Origin: Selaginella moellendorffii | Taxonomy: Eukaryota; Streptophyta; Lycopodiopsida; Selaginellales; Selaginellaceae | NCBI RefSeq assembly: GCF_000143415.4 | Contig: NW_003314371.1 | Coordinates: 410,788-474,787, forward strand | Direction: 5' to 3' | Length of the DNA stretch: 64,000 nucleotides | In this document: positions 13,901 through 25,845 of the stretch, piece after piece | How the letters are laid out: the number at the start of each line of letters is the position of its first letter | Numbering within the stretch: the first letter of the stretch is position 1 | Position numbers and translations under genes: made by a program | The notes under the pieces: model-generated | Told to the model about the DNA's origin: nothing | What the model saw: only the letters and a program-made list of their open reading frames with translations | Database searches by the model: none

Positions 13901-15613
13901 TGATCCGTTGTGGACGGTCAGGTTTATATCTTTCAGCGTAGATGCCTCAGCTTTTGCCTTGCCTTCGTCCGGGTCCCAGCTAAGGCTGGCGTTGTGTATA
14001 TGAATGTCGACGCCATCGCCACTAATGTCTCTTTCGATAGCTTTAGGATCAAGCTCTTCGTCTTGTAAGAAAGTTGAAACCCTTCCGAGGGAAACTCGTA
14101 CTTGAACGATTGCGGAAATCACTTCCGGGACCAGCCTGATCGGCTCCTGGATTATCCTGAAGGTGGCCAGTGTCGTAAACACGTTGCTCGCATCCAGCGG
14201 GTACCCCGTAAGCCAGCAAACGATGAAAGTGCTCGTCGAAACCAGGACCGGCAGCAGCCAGAAGATGAAGGCATTGTAAGTTTTGCGGTACTGGACTTTG
14301 GACAGCCACACCAGCTCTTCGCCCCTCAGCTCCTTGATTCGGGCTTTAAACATCTCTTCCCAAGCTTGCAGCTTCACAGTCTTCATGTTTCGCAAAATGG
14401 CGGAAGTAGCTCTCATTCTCTTGTCCTGAGCACTCATGAGGCCGTTCTGGAACTTCCGCTGGAGCCTGGCCATGGGCCTGTTGGCCAGCATGGAGAGTCC
14501 TATGACCGTGAGACCTGCGAACGCTGGCGCTGTTCCAACCGAATGCACGAGAATCGCCCCTGCCATCGCGATCTGAAGCGGAGTAGTCCACACAACATGG
14601 ACCCAGTAGCCGAATTCTCCTATCCTGTAAGCGTCCACAGCCATGTAGCTCATCACCTCGCCTGTGGCGTGAGTTCTCCGAGCGAGGCCCGAGAGCTTGA
14701 GCTGCTTGCTGTATAAAACTCCCATAACCGCGGAGCGCATTCGCATTCCCAGCCTCTTGCTTCCGAAAAGCCACTGCCTCTGGGAGACCGACTCCACCGC
14801 CTTTCCCAGGAACAAAACCAGCACCAGAAAATACCCCTGTGAGACGTTGCCACCCTTTGCTGTGCTCGCCACGAAAGTTTTGAGGACGAGAGGACCAGCC
14901 GTCACAGTGACGCATTTTCCCAATGCGTAGACGCCATTCTGGAGAAAGTTTTTCCAGTAGCACCGTCCGAGGGTCCAAAACAAAGATGGCTGGCTGCTGC
15001 TGCTGCTGCTGCTACTCCAGAGCTCCACAAAAGCCTTGTAATTTGTGTCTGCTCGATCCTCTGGAGCCACTCGAGGCATGTCCTCCTCTTCCAAAGTCTT
15101 TCTACTTCCCAGAGCTAGCAAAGGATTGAGCCACAGGAAATAGAGACGGCTGATCCATCCAGCTCCACTGATGAGGCAAACATTCTTGCTTCGAGCTTCG
15201 TCGTGTAGAAGAAGAGGCTCCTGGAGCCTAGCGCTTGCCTCTTCTTCGCTCTTCTTCTCTTTGATCGCCAAGAAAAGCAAGCTGATTGGAAATGCCGCAA
15301 TATCCAGCACGAGCTTCCAGAATCCCGGCCCTGTTTCCTGCTGTGATCGATCACTAATCCTCACCACGGCCACGGCCGCCAAGCCCGTGGCAATCGCCGC
15401 GGCGCAAACCCTGACGTATTTCCCCGGAATCCGCCTCAGAGCGGCCGATGCAGCAAGAACCAGCCATGCCGATCCCTGCATTGTCGCGGGAATCCATCGC
15501 AGCGCCGGCCAGCGACGATTCTCTGCCAGAACGATCGCGAGATAGAGAAATCCCGCGGTGGCTGCCAACGTACCAGTGCAGATTCGAAGAAGCGCTTCCA
15601 TCACCGCCGACAT
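10916..15613 (-). CDS. ABCC-type (MRP) ABC transporter
   Basis: Full-length ATP-driven exporter of conjugates, the plant MRP/ABCC group, usually vacuolar or plasma membrane. Eleven exons: 15613-13814, 13747-13427, 13377-13291, 13236-12667, 12618-12454, 12394-12100, 12041-11836, 11787-11482, 11428-11365, 11314-11075 and 11019-10916; 1385 aa. An N-terminal TMD0-like hydrophobic region is followed by TMD1. NBD1 has Walker [10 protein letters not shown] (about 580), LSGGQ (667-671) and Walker [13 protein letters not shown]. After TMD2, NBD2 has Walker [10 protein letters not shown] (about 1176-1184), a degenerate signature SVGERQ and Walker [13 protein letters not shown]. The start is the first ATG; a GTG-opened extension to 15661 was not used. 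The exon 10 acceptor at 11315 was chosen because it restores the family's LESxV-GENWSVG alignment. Confidence 0.93.
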
Positions 15614-15851
15614 TGCTCGCGCTTGCTGGAGAACCGCCAGCTCCCGGAAAACTCCAAGCACGCACTGACAAAGGAAGAAGATCCCAAAATCATCATAAAC
15701 CCTAAATTACGGACAAGGTGGAGGGATATGCTTAGTACTGAAGAATCTATTGGTCTTCTTTCTTTAAACTTCAGTGAATAACGATGATCAAACAAGCTAA
15801 AGGAGCTTCTTGTTTAGAGGTTAATCAGTATCTTATACAGAGTAAATGCTG

Positions 15852-18639
15852 TTAGTGAGTGACAGGCTCACTCCGCGGGAAGCTGGCCGTGCTCATGTCA
15901 AACCAATTCGAATGGCAGTCGTGCGCGAGGCTCTGCAGGAAAAAATCGTTTAGTTCTATCATCAACCTTCTGTAGGGATACCTGAGCCTGGGATCTAAAG
16001 TACATGAATGGAGTGAATCGAAGAAAATTTGAGACTCGAGAAGTATAGATATCTGCGTACCTGTCAAAGAAGAAACATAAGAACTGGAGAGAGAGAGACG
16101 AAATGAGCTTACTTCTCGATTTGTCTCATAAGATGGCTTTTGTCCCACAATCCAGCTCTGGAGAGGTAACCCCATCTAAAACGAGCGGTCATTAGCAGAG
16201 AAACGAAGACGGATGAAAAGTAAGCAAACCTTTTGTTGAAGTACTCTCCATCTGCCTCGAGCATTGGCGCAATCTTCTGATCGATGCGAGTCATTAGGAC
16301 GAGCAAGTTTTGCATACTATCAGCCAGTTCGTCAGTGTCCATCGTCGTCGCGGCATTCGTCTACAGAGAAACAAAATCTCGGTTTGAAAGTTTCCAGCTC
16401 AAACATCTGCACAGACCTGTGCTTCACGTCCGCTATTACGGCGCTGAAGCGCAAGGCGGAGCTGATTGAAAACATCGCCTACAACTTCTTTTTGGTTCAT
16501 GAGCTCGATGAGCTTCGCTCTATGGTCTTTACCGTATGCCAAGGCATTCACCTGGGTCCAAAACAAGTACAGGTAAGAGATTGAGAAAACGCATTTTCAC
16601 CTCCTTTTCGAGCTCGGAACAAATGAGAGCAGTCCTCCACCGAAGGTGAACCTTGGATTGACTAACGTCAGTGTAGATATGGTCTCCAACGTAGAGCGTC
16701 TCGTCGCCGTGGACACCGAGAGCTTGCTCCACCATTTGCGCGCTACCACCACAATACAAACCACCTATAAGGCAAGCCGGAAATTCATACATAGCACTGA
16801 ACCAGAGTAGTACCTGGGTTTGCTTTGAAACATGGACGCATCAAGCCATCCTTGGTAACGATCTCGTACAAGGGATGTGACATTTGGAAAAACTCTGGCT
16901 TTCTCGCGGACACAATCACCTGTAAGCTTCCAAGGACAGAAATCAGAATAAAAAAGGTACATTGTATGTTACCATGTCAAATAGATCCCTCCAGTCCATG
17001 TTATTAGGAAGAAACTGATTGTAAGCGTACTGCATCATTTTGCTAGTGTATTGATAGTCCGAGTTTGTGATTAGAAGAAGCTTTTTTCCTGCCTGAAATG
17101 GCACGAGAATAAGTAAAATGTAAGAAAAAGCGAAAGAGCTTATCACGTAAATATGTTTCACCTCTCTTTGATCCAAGAGTGTCAAGGGAAGCTCAGCATC
17201 AGGCTCTACAAAACGCTCTGGCTCGTTAACTATTTCAGCCTGCATGCTTGAAATGTGTGAGAAAAATAATCCCGAGTCAACTACTCACAGCACCTTCAAT
17301 CTTCCTTCTACGTGAGCTCTGAAAAGGGCTTTCGCCACAACTTTGTAGAGGCTGTTGTAATCCAAGGGTCCAAGCTGTGGTGGTATAGCACCCTCATCCA
17401 ATCTGTCAACCATCTGCACGATCAATCACACTCTTGTAACAAGAAACAAACAAACAACGATTCCCGCGAACCTGCATGTACATTACAGCCTCCGATACCG
17501 AGAACAGTGTGTTTAGAAACTCCCATCTGTTCTCGTTACGTAAGTCTACAAGCTCACGGCCATAGATTTCACTGCACCGAGGAATACAAGAACTCGAATC
17601 ACTCTTGACGGAAACGAGAATCAATTACCTTATCGTGCGATTGGAAACCATTCTAGTCCCATGCATTGCTCTCTTTACGTAGCCAAATCGGTCGGCCTTC
17701 ACGAGATTTCCCTTTTCCTTGTCCATGATAAGGCCTCGTATAACCTGGCCAGTTTAAAAGAATGTGAAAAACTCACGACAGCTACACAGAATACCAGCTC
17801 CGGGTCAAACTTCAGCCCATCTACTGGGTACCCCATGCTTCTCAAATTGTCCATACCATACTTGTATGCTCTCCCTTCCCAAGCCTGCAAGAAAGAGAGT
17901 TTCGAGAGAAATAAAAATCACAGGAGAGAAAGAACTTACATTGACATTATACTGAATCAAAGTGTAGTCCATGTCGTAGCCAATTGCTGCGATGGAGCGA
18001 AGATTTAATGTCCTGCTACAGAAAATTCCTCGTGACGCTATTCCATGAGGATACTGTGCCTGTCAATAGAAAAGAAGAAAGAGTCTGTAAAAGAAGTAAA
18101 TCTATCAGGAGAAACAAGAGAAAAAAAAAAAAAAAAGTTCATCAAAAACATACTGGAACATTTAGTTCTTCCAGAAGGCATTCTGCCTCGCGTGCTTCTT
18201 CTCTTGCGAGTTCTTCAATTGATCCGGGAGCCAGATCTACGCTTCCTGATAGAATAGAAAAACTACATTGTTAACAAATACTAGAGAATATAAACAGCGG
18301 GAGAACGATACCAAGATCTTCACGCTTGACGGTCATGTCTCCCATCGTGCTCTCGCCCAGATAATCAATGTCGAACTTGCTATCGCTCGAGTTCCTCACG
18401 ACATCAAACTTATCGGCAACTTGCTCTCTTTTCCTACTCCCATTGCGCCTAGGACTACGATCATCATCCACGGTATTCTCATTCCCGCCCTTGGTCACCG
18501 ACAAGACCCTCAGCTGAGCCAATGATCCCCTCCGGCTGGAAATCGGGGCCAAAATCCCACTCCTAGAGCTGCCGGAGCCATGATTCTTGGCGAAGACAAT
18601 CGCGCCGACGACGCCCATTCTAGAATCGCGCATTGCCAT
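15852..18639 (-). CDS. HAD-superfamily 5'-nucleotidase (IG subfamily)
   Basis: Sixteen short exons: 18639-18312, 18245-18154, 18059-17940, 17884-17795, 17744-17629, 17571-17472, 17413-17294, 17239-17162, 17092-16973, 16919-16814, 16764-16601, 16551-16417, 16360-16230, 16175-16113, 16060-15982 and 15932-15852. They give 640 aa, close to plant members of the cytosolic purine 5'-nucleotidase-like family. The first 50 or so residues are Arg/Ser-rich and resemble an organellar targeting peptide. HAD motif I is DMDYTLIQYN (Asp169 and Asp171), and motif IV is YVGDHIYTDV (Asp451, Asp456). LLITNSDYQYTS fits motif II. The predicted reaction is dephosphorylation of nucleoside monophosphates; the exact substrate is not visible. 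Start pair MAM (18639 or 18633) is divergent from RPL41, 257 bp away. Confidence 0.92.
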
Positions 18640-18896
18640 ACCTCAAAAGCCCCGATTCGTCGCCGAGACCTCGCGTTGCCCCAGGCGATGCCGAGAGCGC
18701 GAAGGACGAATCCTCTCCTCGCTCGATCGATTCTTTTGAGTGGGGCCAGTCACAGCCGTCGGATCGCAACCAACGGCAGCGATCTTCTCATCCATACCAT
18801 ATATATATCGTCAAACCCTTAGGGCAAGGGCTAGGGCTAGGGCAAGGGTCCATTTGAGCTTTTGCGGCGCAGGGAGCGAGAAGCGAGCGAGCAAGG
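18640..18896. promoter_or_regulatory. Bidirectional promoter, HAD nucleotidase / RPL41
   Basis: A 257-bp divergent spacer. It contains a TATA-like catatatatatc at about 18798-18809, a tandem ctagggctaggg (telo-box-like) near 18830-18842, an aaaccctta near 18815, and a ggggcc block near 18742. Telo-box and site II elements are typical of plant ribosomal-protein promoters, which fits RPL41 on the plus strand. Confidence 0.6.
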
Positions 18897-19040
18897 ATGA
18901 GGGCAAAGGTATGTCGCGCTAGAGATTCTTCTTTGCTCTAGATTCTTCTCTGAATCGCTTGTGTGCATTTCCAGTGGAAGAAGAAACGCATGAGGCGGCT
19001 CAAGCGCAAGCGCCGAAAGATGAGACAGAGATCCAAGTAG
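18897..19040 (+). CDS. RPL41: 60S ribosomal protein L41
   Basis: One of the smallest eukaryotic proteins. Exon 1 (18897-18908) encodes MRAK. Exon 2 (18975-19040) follows a 66-nt GT/AG intron and begins WKKKRMRRLKRKRRKMRQ, then ends after RSK and a TAG. The 25-residue product is almost entirely Lys, Arg and Met and matches the universal L41 pattern. It is a component of the large cytosolic ribosomal subunit. The spliced gene is far below usual ORF cut-offs and easily missed. The upstream spacer has telo-box-like motifs, as expected for a ribosomal-protein gene. Confidence 0.95.
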
Positions 19041-19447
19041 GAGGAGGGACGAGCCCGCGCCCGGTGAGTGCCAAGAGTGTCCACCCTTGGCACAAATCTT
19101 AGTAAAAGGTGTGGCGACATTCCTCCCGTTTTTCCTTTCTTCCAAGTCAAATGTATTCGAGGCTGTGAGCTCCATTTCAGTAAAATCTCACTTGATCTCG
19201 TTCATTGATCGATCGATTTGGTTCTTCAATTCTGATAGATTAACAAATTTCTGTTACAAGGAAACTATGCCCGTTCCATTAATGCGGATTTAGAGCTCAA
19301 AAAGATAAGCTAAGATCGATCGATTTGGTTCGATTCTGATAGATTCACAAAAATTTCTGTTTCAAGGAAAGTAAAGAGTCTACTCAAAAGAACATACGGC
19401 TTTCTATACGGCCGTAGAAATCTTAAAATACGAAGAGATCTCTCATT
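19041..19447. other. Short intergenic with a duplicated 60-bp block
   Basis: 3' flank of RPL41 and of the LRR gene, which converge here. Two diverged copies of a block containing gatcgatcgatttggttc followed by attctgatagatt lie at about 19205-19264 and 19313-19372. No gene was seen. Confidence 0.55.
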
Positions 19448-20890
19448 TTATATTAGTTCTAGCAACACAACGACCATCGCCAAAACCAATGCACGAAACC
19501 TCCAATGATTTCCGAGAAGAGAGGAAGAACTTTCTTGCCGGGAAGAAGCAGCGTCCCACCCCAACACCGACGGCGACGACGACAACGAAGAGCCATCGTC
19601 CTCGCACTTGGCGATGCCGAACGAATTGAGATCATCCAAGGCATCGTTTCTCTTGTCGTCGATCAATACATGGCAGAGCCCGGAGTTGTTCTTGACGACC
19701 AAGTTCCTCCCCAGCCGGCTAAAGAACTGGCGCGAGAAGGGGAGCTTCCCGGAGAGCCGGTTGGAGCTGAGATTGAGATGATAGAGCGCGCTCAATCCGG
19801 CCAGAGACGCCGGGACGCCGCCGCTCAGGAAATTCCCATCCAGCGCTAGGGAATTCAATCGCGGCAGCGAGCCAATGCTGTCTGGAATAGGCCCCGAGAG
19901 CCCGGAGCCCGATAGCGCCACCATCTCCAGCCCCCTGAGATTGCCCAGGAAGCCTGGAACACCGCCACCTAGCAGAGGATTCCCGCGCATGAAAAGATTT
20001 TCCAGTCCGGCTAGCGCCGCCATCGATCCGGGGATGCCACCGCTGAGATTGTTGTAGCTCAAGTCGAGGAATCGCAGAGGACTGGTGGAGCTGGGTAGAA
20101 CAAGACCGCCCTGGATGCGATTCGAGCTCAAATCCATCTTCTCCAAGCTGGGAAGAGAGCCCACCTCGGGCGGGAAGGGGCCGGAGAGATCGTTGGAACT
20201 AAGATCCAGGATCATGAGCTTCGAGAGCCCGCCTAGGCTGGCGGGAATGCTACCAGAGAGAAGATTGTGGCTGAGAACAAGCTGCTTGAGATTGACAAGG
20301 CGCCCAATCTCCGTTGGGATTGATCCAACGAGACGATTCTCCGTGAGGACGAGGCGCTCCAGGGATGTGAGGTTGCCCAGCTGAGGCGGGATCTCTTCGG
20401 TTAGCGCACTGTTGTCCTGGAAAGTGAGATGGAGGAGTGACTTGAGCTGCGAGACCTCGGGCGGGATGCCCATGGGCTTGCCGAAGAAGCACTGATAGAA
20501 GAAGAGCTTGCGGAGACGCGAGAATTTGAGGATGGATCTGTGGATGGTGGCATTAGCGGCGCATGGGGGATTGTTGACGCTGTCCGACACCCAACCAAGA
20601 TTGAGCTCCACGACGCGAAGCTTGCCATCGTCGGAGAGGTCGCAATTCACGCCGTGTGGGCCGCCAGTGCAGGGATTGTCGCCCGGGAAGAGCGCCCTCC
20701 AATCGATCTCGCTATTGATCGCGCCCAGGACGTCGAAGACCGCCTTGGCCTCCTCGGCGTCCATAGCCGGATCTTCGTTCACTGCTGCGTAGTCCAGTGA
20801 TGATCCCCCATCGCTGCGAATCGAGGAGACTGACAGAGCGAGGACTAGATAGAACAGGAGTGATCTTTCGAGTAGGACGATGGAACCCAT
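19448..20890 (-). CDS. Secreted/GPI-like leucine-rich repeat protein
   Basis: Intronless, 480 aa. Residues 1-26 form a signal peptide. The N-terminal cap has DWRALFPGDNPC and GVNCD, as in plant extracellular LRR proteins. About ten 24-residue LRRs of the LxxLxLxxNxLSGxIP type follow, spanning roughly residues 110-420. The C-terminus ends in a hydrophobic tail (ALVLAMVVVLLELI) with no kinase, consistent with a GPI signal or a terminal anchor. The nearest class I recognise is the RLP29/PII-2-like group of kinase-less LRR proteins. A receptor-accessory or ligand-binding role is inferred only. The start is the sole ATG ahead of the signal peptide. Confidence 0.85.
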   Translation of the reverse strand: MGSIVLLERSLLFYLVLALSVSSIRSDGGSSLDYAAVNEDPAMDAEEAKAVFDVLGAINSEIDWRALFPGDNPCTGGPHGVNCDLSDDGKLRVVELNLGWVSDSVNNPPCAANATIHRSILKFSRLRKLFFYQCFFGKPMGIPPEVSQLKSLLHLTFQDNSALTEEIPPQLGNLTSLERLVLTENRLVGSIPTEIGRLVNLKQLVLSHNLLSGSIPASLGGLSKLMILDLSSNDLSGPFPPEVGSLPSLEKMDLSSNRIQGGLVLPSSTSPLRFLDLSYNNLSGGIPGSMAALAGLENLFMRGNPLLGGGVPGFLGNLRGLEMVALSGSGLSGPIPDSIGSLPRLNSLALDGNFLSGGVPASLAGLSALYHLNLSSNRLSGKLPFSRQFFSRLGRNLVVKNNSGLCHVLIDDKRNDALDDLNSFGIAKCEDDGSSLSSSPSVLGWDAASSRQESSSSLLGNHWRFRALVLAMVVVLLELI

Positions 20891-23446
20891 TTTACTTTCT
20901 TTTTTCTCTCCTTCTCGCGATTCGCTTGGACGGTACTACGCAACAACAGCACCCAAGCAAAAGAGGAAGGGAATGTCCCGCGATTGGGGAACAGCGCGAT
21001 CCAACACGCGAGAGTGGTAGGGGAGCGTTATTAGAAAAATCGCTTTTTTACGCTCAAAAGGGGCAAACGACGCGAGCCCTGCTGATGGGCAGCGCGGATC
21101 TTTCGTGCTCGAAGTAGAAATGCGAAGAAGGATAGGAGGATACCATCGCGCGAGAGGGAGAAAGAGAGGATTACACACTGCTGGCAACCCAAAACGGACG
21201 ATCAAGGGCTCGTTAAAAGCTTATCCCTGCAAGGAATTCCCCTGGTTGCAGAGAAATCGTCCGGTCAGACGGATCGGTGAATCAAAAAAGGGGGAAAGAA
21301 AGAGAGGAAAAAAGAGGAAGACAAAAGCTCTTTCGATCGATCATTCATCACCTGTTTGATGTGCTGGGTTTGAAAGCCACACGCATGCCGGCCAGGACCA
21401 TTGCCCAGCAGAGCACAGGCCAGGCTTTTTTAACACCTCCTCGCAGCTTTGCTCTGTCCCTTCCTTCGTCTTCCTCGCTCTGAACACACTGGTCCCCAAA
21501 AGGAGGGAAGAAAGCAAAAAAAAATCCAACCGAAAACTCAATGCCCCCAAATCCGATGAGCGAGCGATTCACTGGAAGAGGGTTTTCGAATGCGCTCGCC
21601 CGAGCTCGCCAGATCGTTCTCTCTCTCGATCGCAAACTCGGCGCAGTGGTGTGGTGTTTTTACTGCCTCGTTGTGAAACGGGACTGGAGACCGTTAGGTT
21701 ATATCGCTGTGATAAAGGAGCGCGAATATTCCCAGAGGTTCGCGCCACCGTTTTCGATTTTGACTTGGACAATGACCCTGATCCGAGCTTTCCATTTTCA
21801 TCGCGTTAAATTACACACAAAACCATGTACTATGAGGGTATGGTTTTCTGGGCCCCCGTAATAGCGACCATGGCCATTCCGATACCAATCCAAACGTTTG
21901 ATTCTTACCACATTGGAGCATTTTCTCGAGAATATGTTCTCGAGGAGGTGGTAAAAAATCTCTTCCTTTACTTTTTTACTTTTGGTTTTGGATGGTTCTT
22001 GGGTTTCGATGCAAATCCGTCGCTGTAGCGGCATTCAAGCCTTGCCCTTTCGGGGCAGCAAATGCCAGCGAGCGGCATCAAGAAAACAGGGGCCACAGAG
22101 CCCACAATTACGCATTTTGCTTGTTCTCTCGCGCTCTCTGGGCCGCCCTGTTACCAGAGAACCCGAATTAAACACTCAAAATGGATCGCTCGCAGCACTC
22201 GACCCACACAAAAGAAGCCCTTGCGGATCATAAAAGTGATCTTCTTTCTGGTTTTAGAGCCTGGCCCGGGAAAACCTTTGAATGCAACGTAAGTTATCTC
22301 GCTCGCTCACTCGCAATCTCTGCGTGTCGATCTCCATGGCTTGAATGAGAGATCTTTAGAAGCGCCGTAGCGAAGTTTAAAAACGAAAGATATATATATA
22401 TATAAAAAACAAGGTGGTGGATCAATCAATCAAACAAAACAGCCCGTGACATACACCGCGCGATGAATGACAAATGCCCCGACTGGGCTTCTTGCGCAGG
22501 GATGGCGATGGGATTCAAGAATGGAATTTCTGCAACCGGCAAAAGAAACGTCTCGGTTGTCCCCCGCCGTCGGATGCGCGCGCGGGGCAGGACGGCGGAG
22601 ATGCCGCTGCACGGAAGCCGCAGGACAAATACCCCTCCATTTGCGCGCAGTAAATGCCAATGGATAGGTGACTGCGCTCCTAGACGTACGGAAGAATGAT
22701 TGATCGTTTTGTCACACAGCCCCATTCTTATCTTTCTTGCGTATACGAGATACAATAGGCTGGTTTTGCTTAGGCTTTAGGGATTCTTAGCGGATTTTTG
22801 GTTTTGCCGGAAGATTTTGCAAGGACGGTGGTGCATCCTCGAAAAGTTTTCCTCGCTTTGCTAGTTTAGGTTTCATAGCTGAAATAATCGACGCTGTGCT
22901 CGATCCGCCACACCGTCCTCGAAAACGAGGGGTGGAAGAGAGCGAAACGCAACGCCCGCGCGCGGCTTTAAAGGTGCATTGAGTACAGTAATTATCCTCT
23001 CCAATCACCACCACGCTATAGCTACGAGAGAGCTATTAGAAGATAAAGGTAGTGGAGTGGGGTGACTATTTGGGTCCATAGTAGCCTGCCTCGGTAAACG
23101 CCTGTGATGGCACTGTGACGGCAAATTCACGTGCCTATAAAATTATCCCAGACGCCGGTACACATTGCCGTCTGTAACGACATCAAAGAAAAGGGGCATA
23201 TTCTGGGCGGATCGGGACGGCCGGTAACGGCATATGCTTAAGCATGTCCAGCGCGGCGCCGACGGCGACGTTACCGGTCACCCGCCGTACGACCGGTCAA
23301 GCGCCGTTTTCCGAGGAATAAGCGAATTTTCCTCTTTAACGGATAACTGTGGGCTCCGCTTTATTTCGTGTGGTTTTAAGGATTACATTAGTTGTCACTG
23401 TGAGCTTGCTAATGTCTTTTGTGTATTCAGCCATTCTTTCACGGTC
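20891..23446. other. 2.5-kb gene-poor spacer before the gap
   Basis: Only short frames without recognisable features on either strand. The first few hundred bases are promoter and leader of the LRR gene. A (TA)n run lies at about 22390-22405, and a perfect 12-bp palindrome atgcttaagcat at 23234-23245. The last part (23050-23300) is rich in ccggtaacg- and gacgg-type words, but no repeat family was recognised. Confidence 0.5.
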
Positions 23447-23546
23447 NNNNNNNNNNNNNNNNNNNNNNNNNNNNNNNNNNNNNNNNNNNNNNNNNNNNNN
23501 NNNNNNNNNNNNNNNNNNNNNNNNNNNNNNNNNNNNNNNNNNNNNN
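23447..23546. other. Assembly gap (100 N)
   Basis: Exactly 100 N. A round-number gap usually marks unknown true length. Sequence character changes from GC-moderate on the left to AT-rich on the right, so adjacency across it should not be assumed. Confidence 0.98.
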
Positions 23547-24730
23547 TGATCAATAATTGTAAACATGTTTAATGTAAGATGGTAGTGTAAATTAAAATAT
23601 ACTAGAAAGTGTTTAGAAAAGTTTATAAGTTATGAATTTCTTTATAAATTATAAATATATGTTTAATCTAAATGAATAACAATCATTATATCCTTTACTT
23701 AAGTGAACTATAAATCCATTCCAGAAGACGAATCTCTTTACTCCATCCCCCAAATAAGATGCTTGAGAGGATCACTGTTGGTGCGTGGCCACTAGGTCTG
23801 CAGCCCATCTTTTTCGACCCAGATAACATTGTGATCAAATTGTATTCGAGAATTCTACCATCACAAAGGTACAAAGACCAGAAAAAGGTAAAAGAGGATT
23901 TGAAATTGCTCAACATAGGGGCCATGTTTCACGATGTGTTTGTCAAAAGGGGGGTCCGCCGGCAGACACGAATCATGATCAAAAACTTATAAGCGGCGGA
24001 ATAAATCAATCCAGCAACTACCAACCGTCTTGACTTGGGATCCAAGCACTGGATCAGAGATTCCAAAATCTATCCCCATTGTTCCCCATATCTTGAGGCC
24101 CAAGTATACTACAAGTAGCAAACGCTTCTTTTGTTGGCCACAATACGAACACCGAAGGAACAGTGACCCGGCAACTAGCGAAACAAAGCACTAGACTTTT
24201 TGCTTGCTTCTCACGAGATCAGTGAGTGTGTGAACTGAGCTGCAACACTGGAATGATGAACGCACCAGCTTTCCGGGAGAAAGCGTAATTCAAGAAAAGA
24301 TTCAAAGCGAAGTGTGCGTAACACCTGCATTCAAACCAAAACTCTTTCTTTTTCATCTCAATGTTTCTAGAGTATTTACCAAGAGACGTGAATTGCTAAA
24401 GGTCTCTGGCACGTCGAGAAGTTGCGATCATAATTTTTGTTTTTGCTACTAGTGGGATTGTCTCCAGTGGATCATGGGTTATAAAAAAGTCTCAAGTTCG
24501 TAGTGTGACGACCAGACGAGCACAGGAAGATTGCGAGGGAGTCAGTTTTGCGGTGAGACTTCTTCTCTTTTTTCTTCTCCTCCCGTGACTCCACTAGTGG
24601 AGCTTTCTCCGAGAATATTGTGGGCTTGCAGCTCATAAATCTTGTACAATCTTGACCAACTGCTGCTTCGATTCTACACGAGATCACGTTGTTTATAAGT
24701 CCTGTGCTTCGTGGATGCAGGCACAGGATC
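23547..24730. other. Gap flank and expansin 3 upstream region
   Basis: AT-rich at first. A 77-codon frame at 23759-23992 is protein-like in its middle, but I do not recognise it and assign no gene. From about 24400 it becomes the expansin promoter and leader. Confidence 0.4.
24480..24486 (+). promoter_or_regulatory. TATA box of expansin copy 3
   Basis: TATAAAA about 245 nt upstream of the expansin ATG. It is the only good TATA in the upstream region. Confidence 0.5.
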
Positions 24731-25703
24731 ATGGACTCCAAGCCGCTGCTCACTGCTCTCTCGATCTTCTTCCTGGTTTCTACAGCACTCCTTGCAAATG
24801 CCGATGCCAAGAAGCCGGGTGGCCACCACAAATATGGCAGAGGCGGGAGCCAAGGATCATGGCAATGGGGAGCCCACGCGACTTACTACGGTGGGAGCGA
24901 CGCATCTGGGACAAACAGTACGATCCAATTCTCTCCACTCCTTGATCTTGATCTTATTCACGAGCTTATATACTCCCTCTCGACAAAATCTGGTTTTGCA
25001 GATGGAGCTTGCGGCTATGGAAACCAGCTGAGCGCCGGCTATGGAACCATCACCACTGCTCTAAGCACCCCTCTCTTCCGCGGGGGCAATGTGTGTGGAG
25101 CCTGCTACCAAGTCCGGTGCTGGGGCGATCCAGCGTGCCTCCCGGGAAATCCCTCCGTCGTCGTCACCGCCACCAATCTCTGCCCACCGGGGAGCAATGG
25201 CGGCTGGTGTGATCCGCCCAAGCCCCACTTTGATCTCTCGCAGCCGGCATTTTCTCGCATCGCCAGGATCCCCAACGGCCACGCCCAGATCCAGTACCGA
25301 AGGTAAACCAACTTTCTTCCTCGATCGCTTGCAGGAGCGATCTTGGTTTGATCGGATGGATTCTGATCCAATGCTCCATCGATCCAGGGTCAAGTGCCAG
25401 CGGCAGGGAGGGATTCGCTTCACGATCAATGGCCACACTTACTTCAATCTGGTGCTCGTCACGAACGTGGGCGGCATGGGCGACGTCGTGGGCGTGTCGA
25501 TCAAGGGATCTAGCAGCGGCTGGCGATCCATGAGCCGGAACTGGGGCCAGAACTGGGAGGAGGGAAGCAATCTCAATGGCCAGGCGCTCTCCTTCCGCGT
25601 CACCACCAGCGATGGCAGGACCGTCACCGCCTACAATGTCGCGCCCGGGGACTGGCAATTCGGGAGAACTTACACTGGCAACACCGCCTCGCAGTACTAC
25701 TGA
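24731..25703 (+). CDS. Alpha-expansin (copy 3)
   Basis: Exons 24731-24917, 25002-25302 and 25388-25703 give 267 aa. A signal peptide of about 28 residues is followed by an unusual spacer of about 25 residues, rich in Lys, His, Gly and Gln. The conserved [13 protein letters not shown] comes next. The GH45-like domain has the full cysteine set, [15 protein letters not shown] and HFDLSQPAF. The binding domain carries [25 protein letters not shown] and WQFGRTYTG and ends NTASQYY. Intron positions and phases equal those of copies 1 and 2. Upstream in-frame codons (from 24689) lack a signal peptide at their start, so the ATG at 24731 is preferred. The extended basic spacer distinguishes it from the other two. 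Confidence 0.92.
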
Positions 25704-25845
25704 TCGATCCCAAAGCTCTCGATTGATCGATCGAGAGATAGAGCTTATATCCCCTGTTTTTTTTTGTTTGAGCTGAGCTGAGCTGAGGTGAAAATTTCTT
25801 CTCTCACCCGCTGCTCTACAAGATCTTAATCTCTACTATGATAGA

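Noticed and set aside
15614-15661. GTG-initiated extension of the ABCC protein
   Set aside because: GTG is not a normal nuclear start and the first ATG (15613) gives the expected N-terminus.
22430-23014. Several 70-110 codon frames in the pre-gap spacer
   Set aside because: Arg/Pro-rich random-looking translations on both strands without motifs.
23759-23992. 77-codon frame right of the assembly gap
   Set aside because: The middle looks protein-like but no family, splice partner or promoter is visible; not enough to call a gene.
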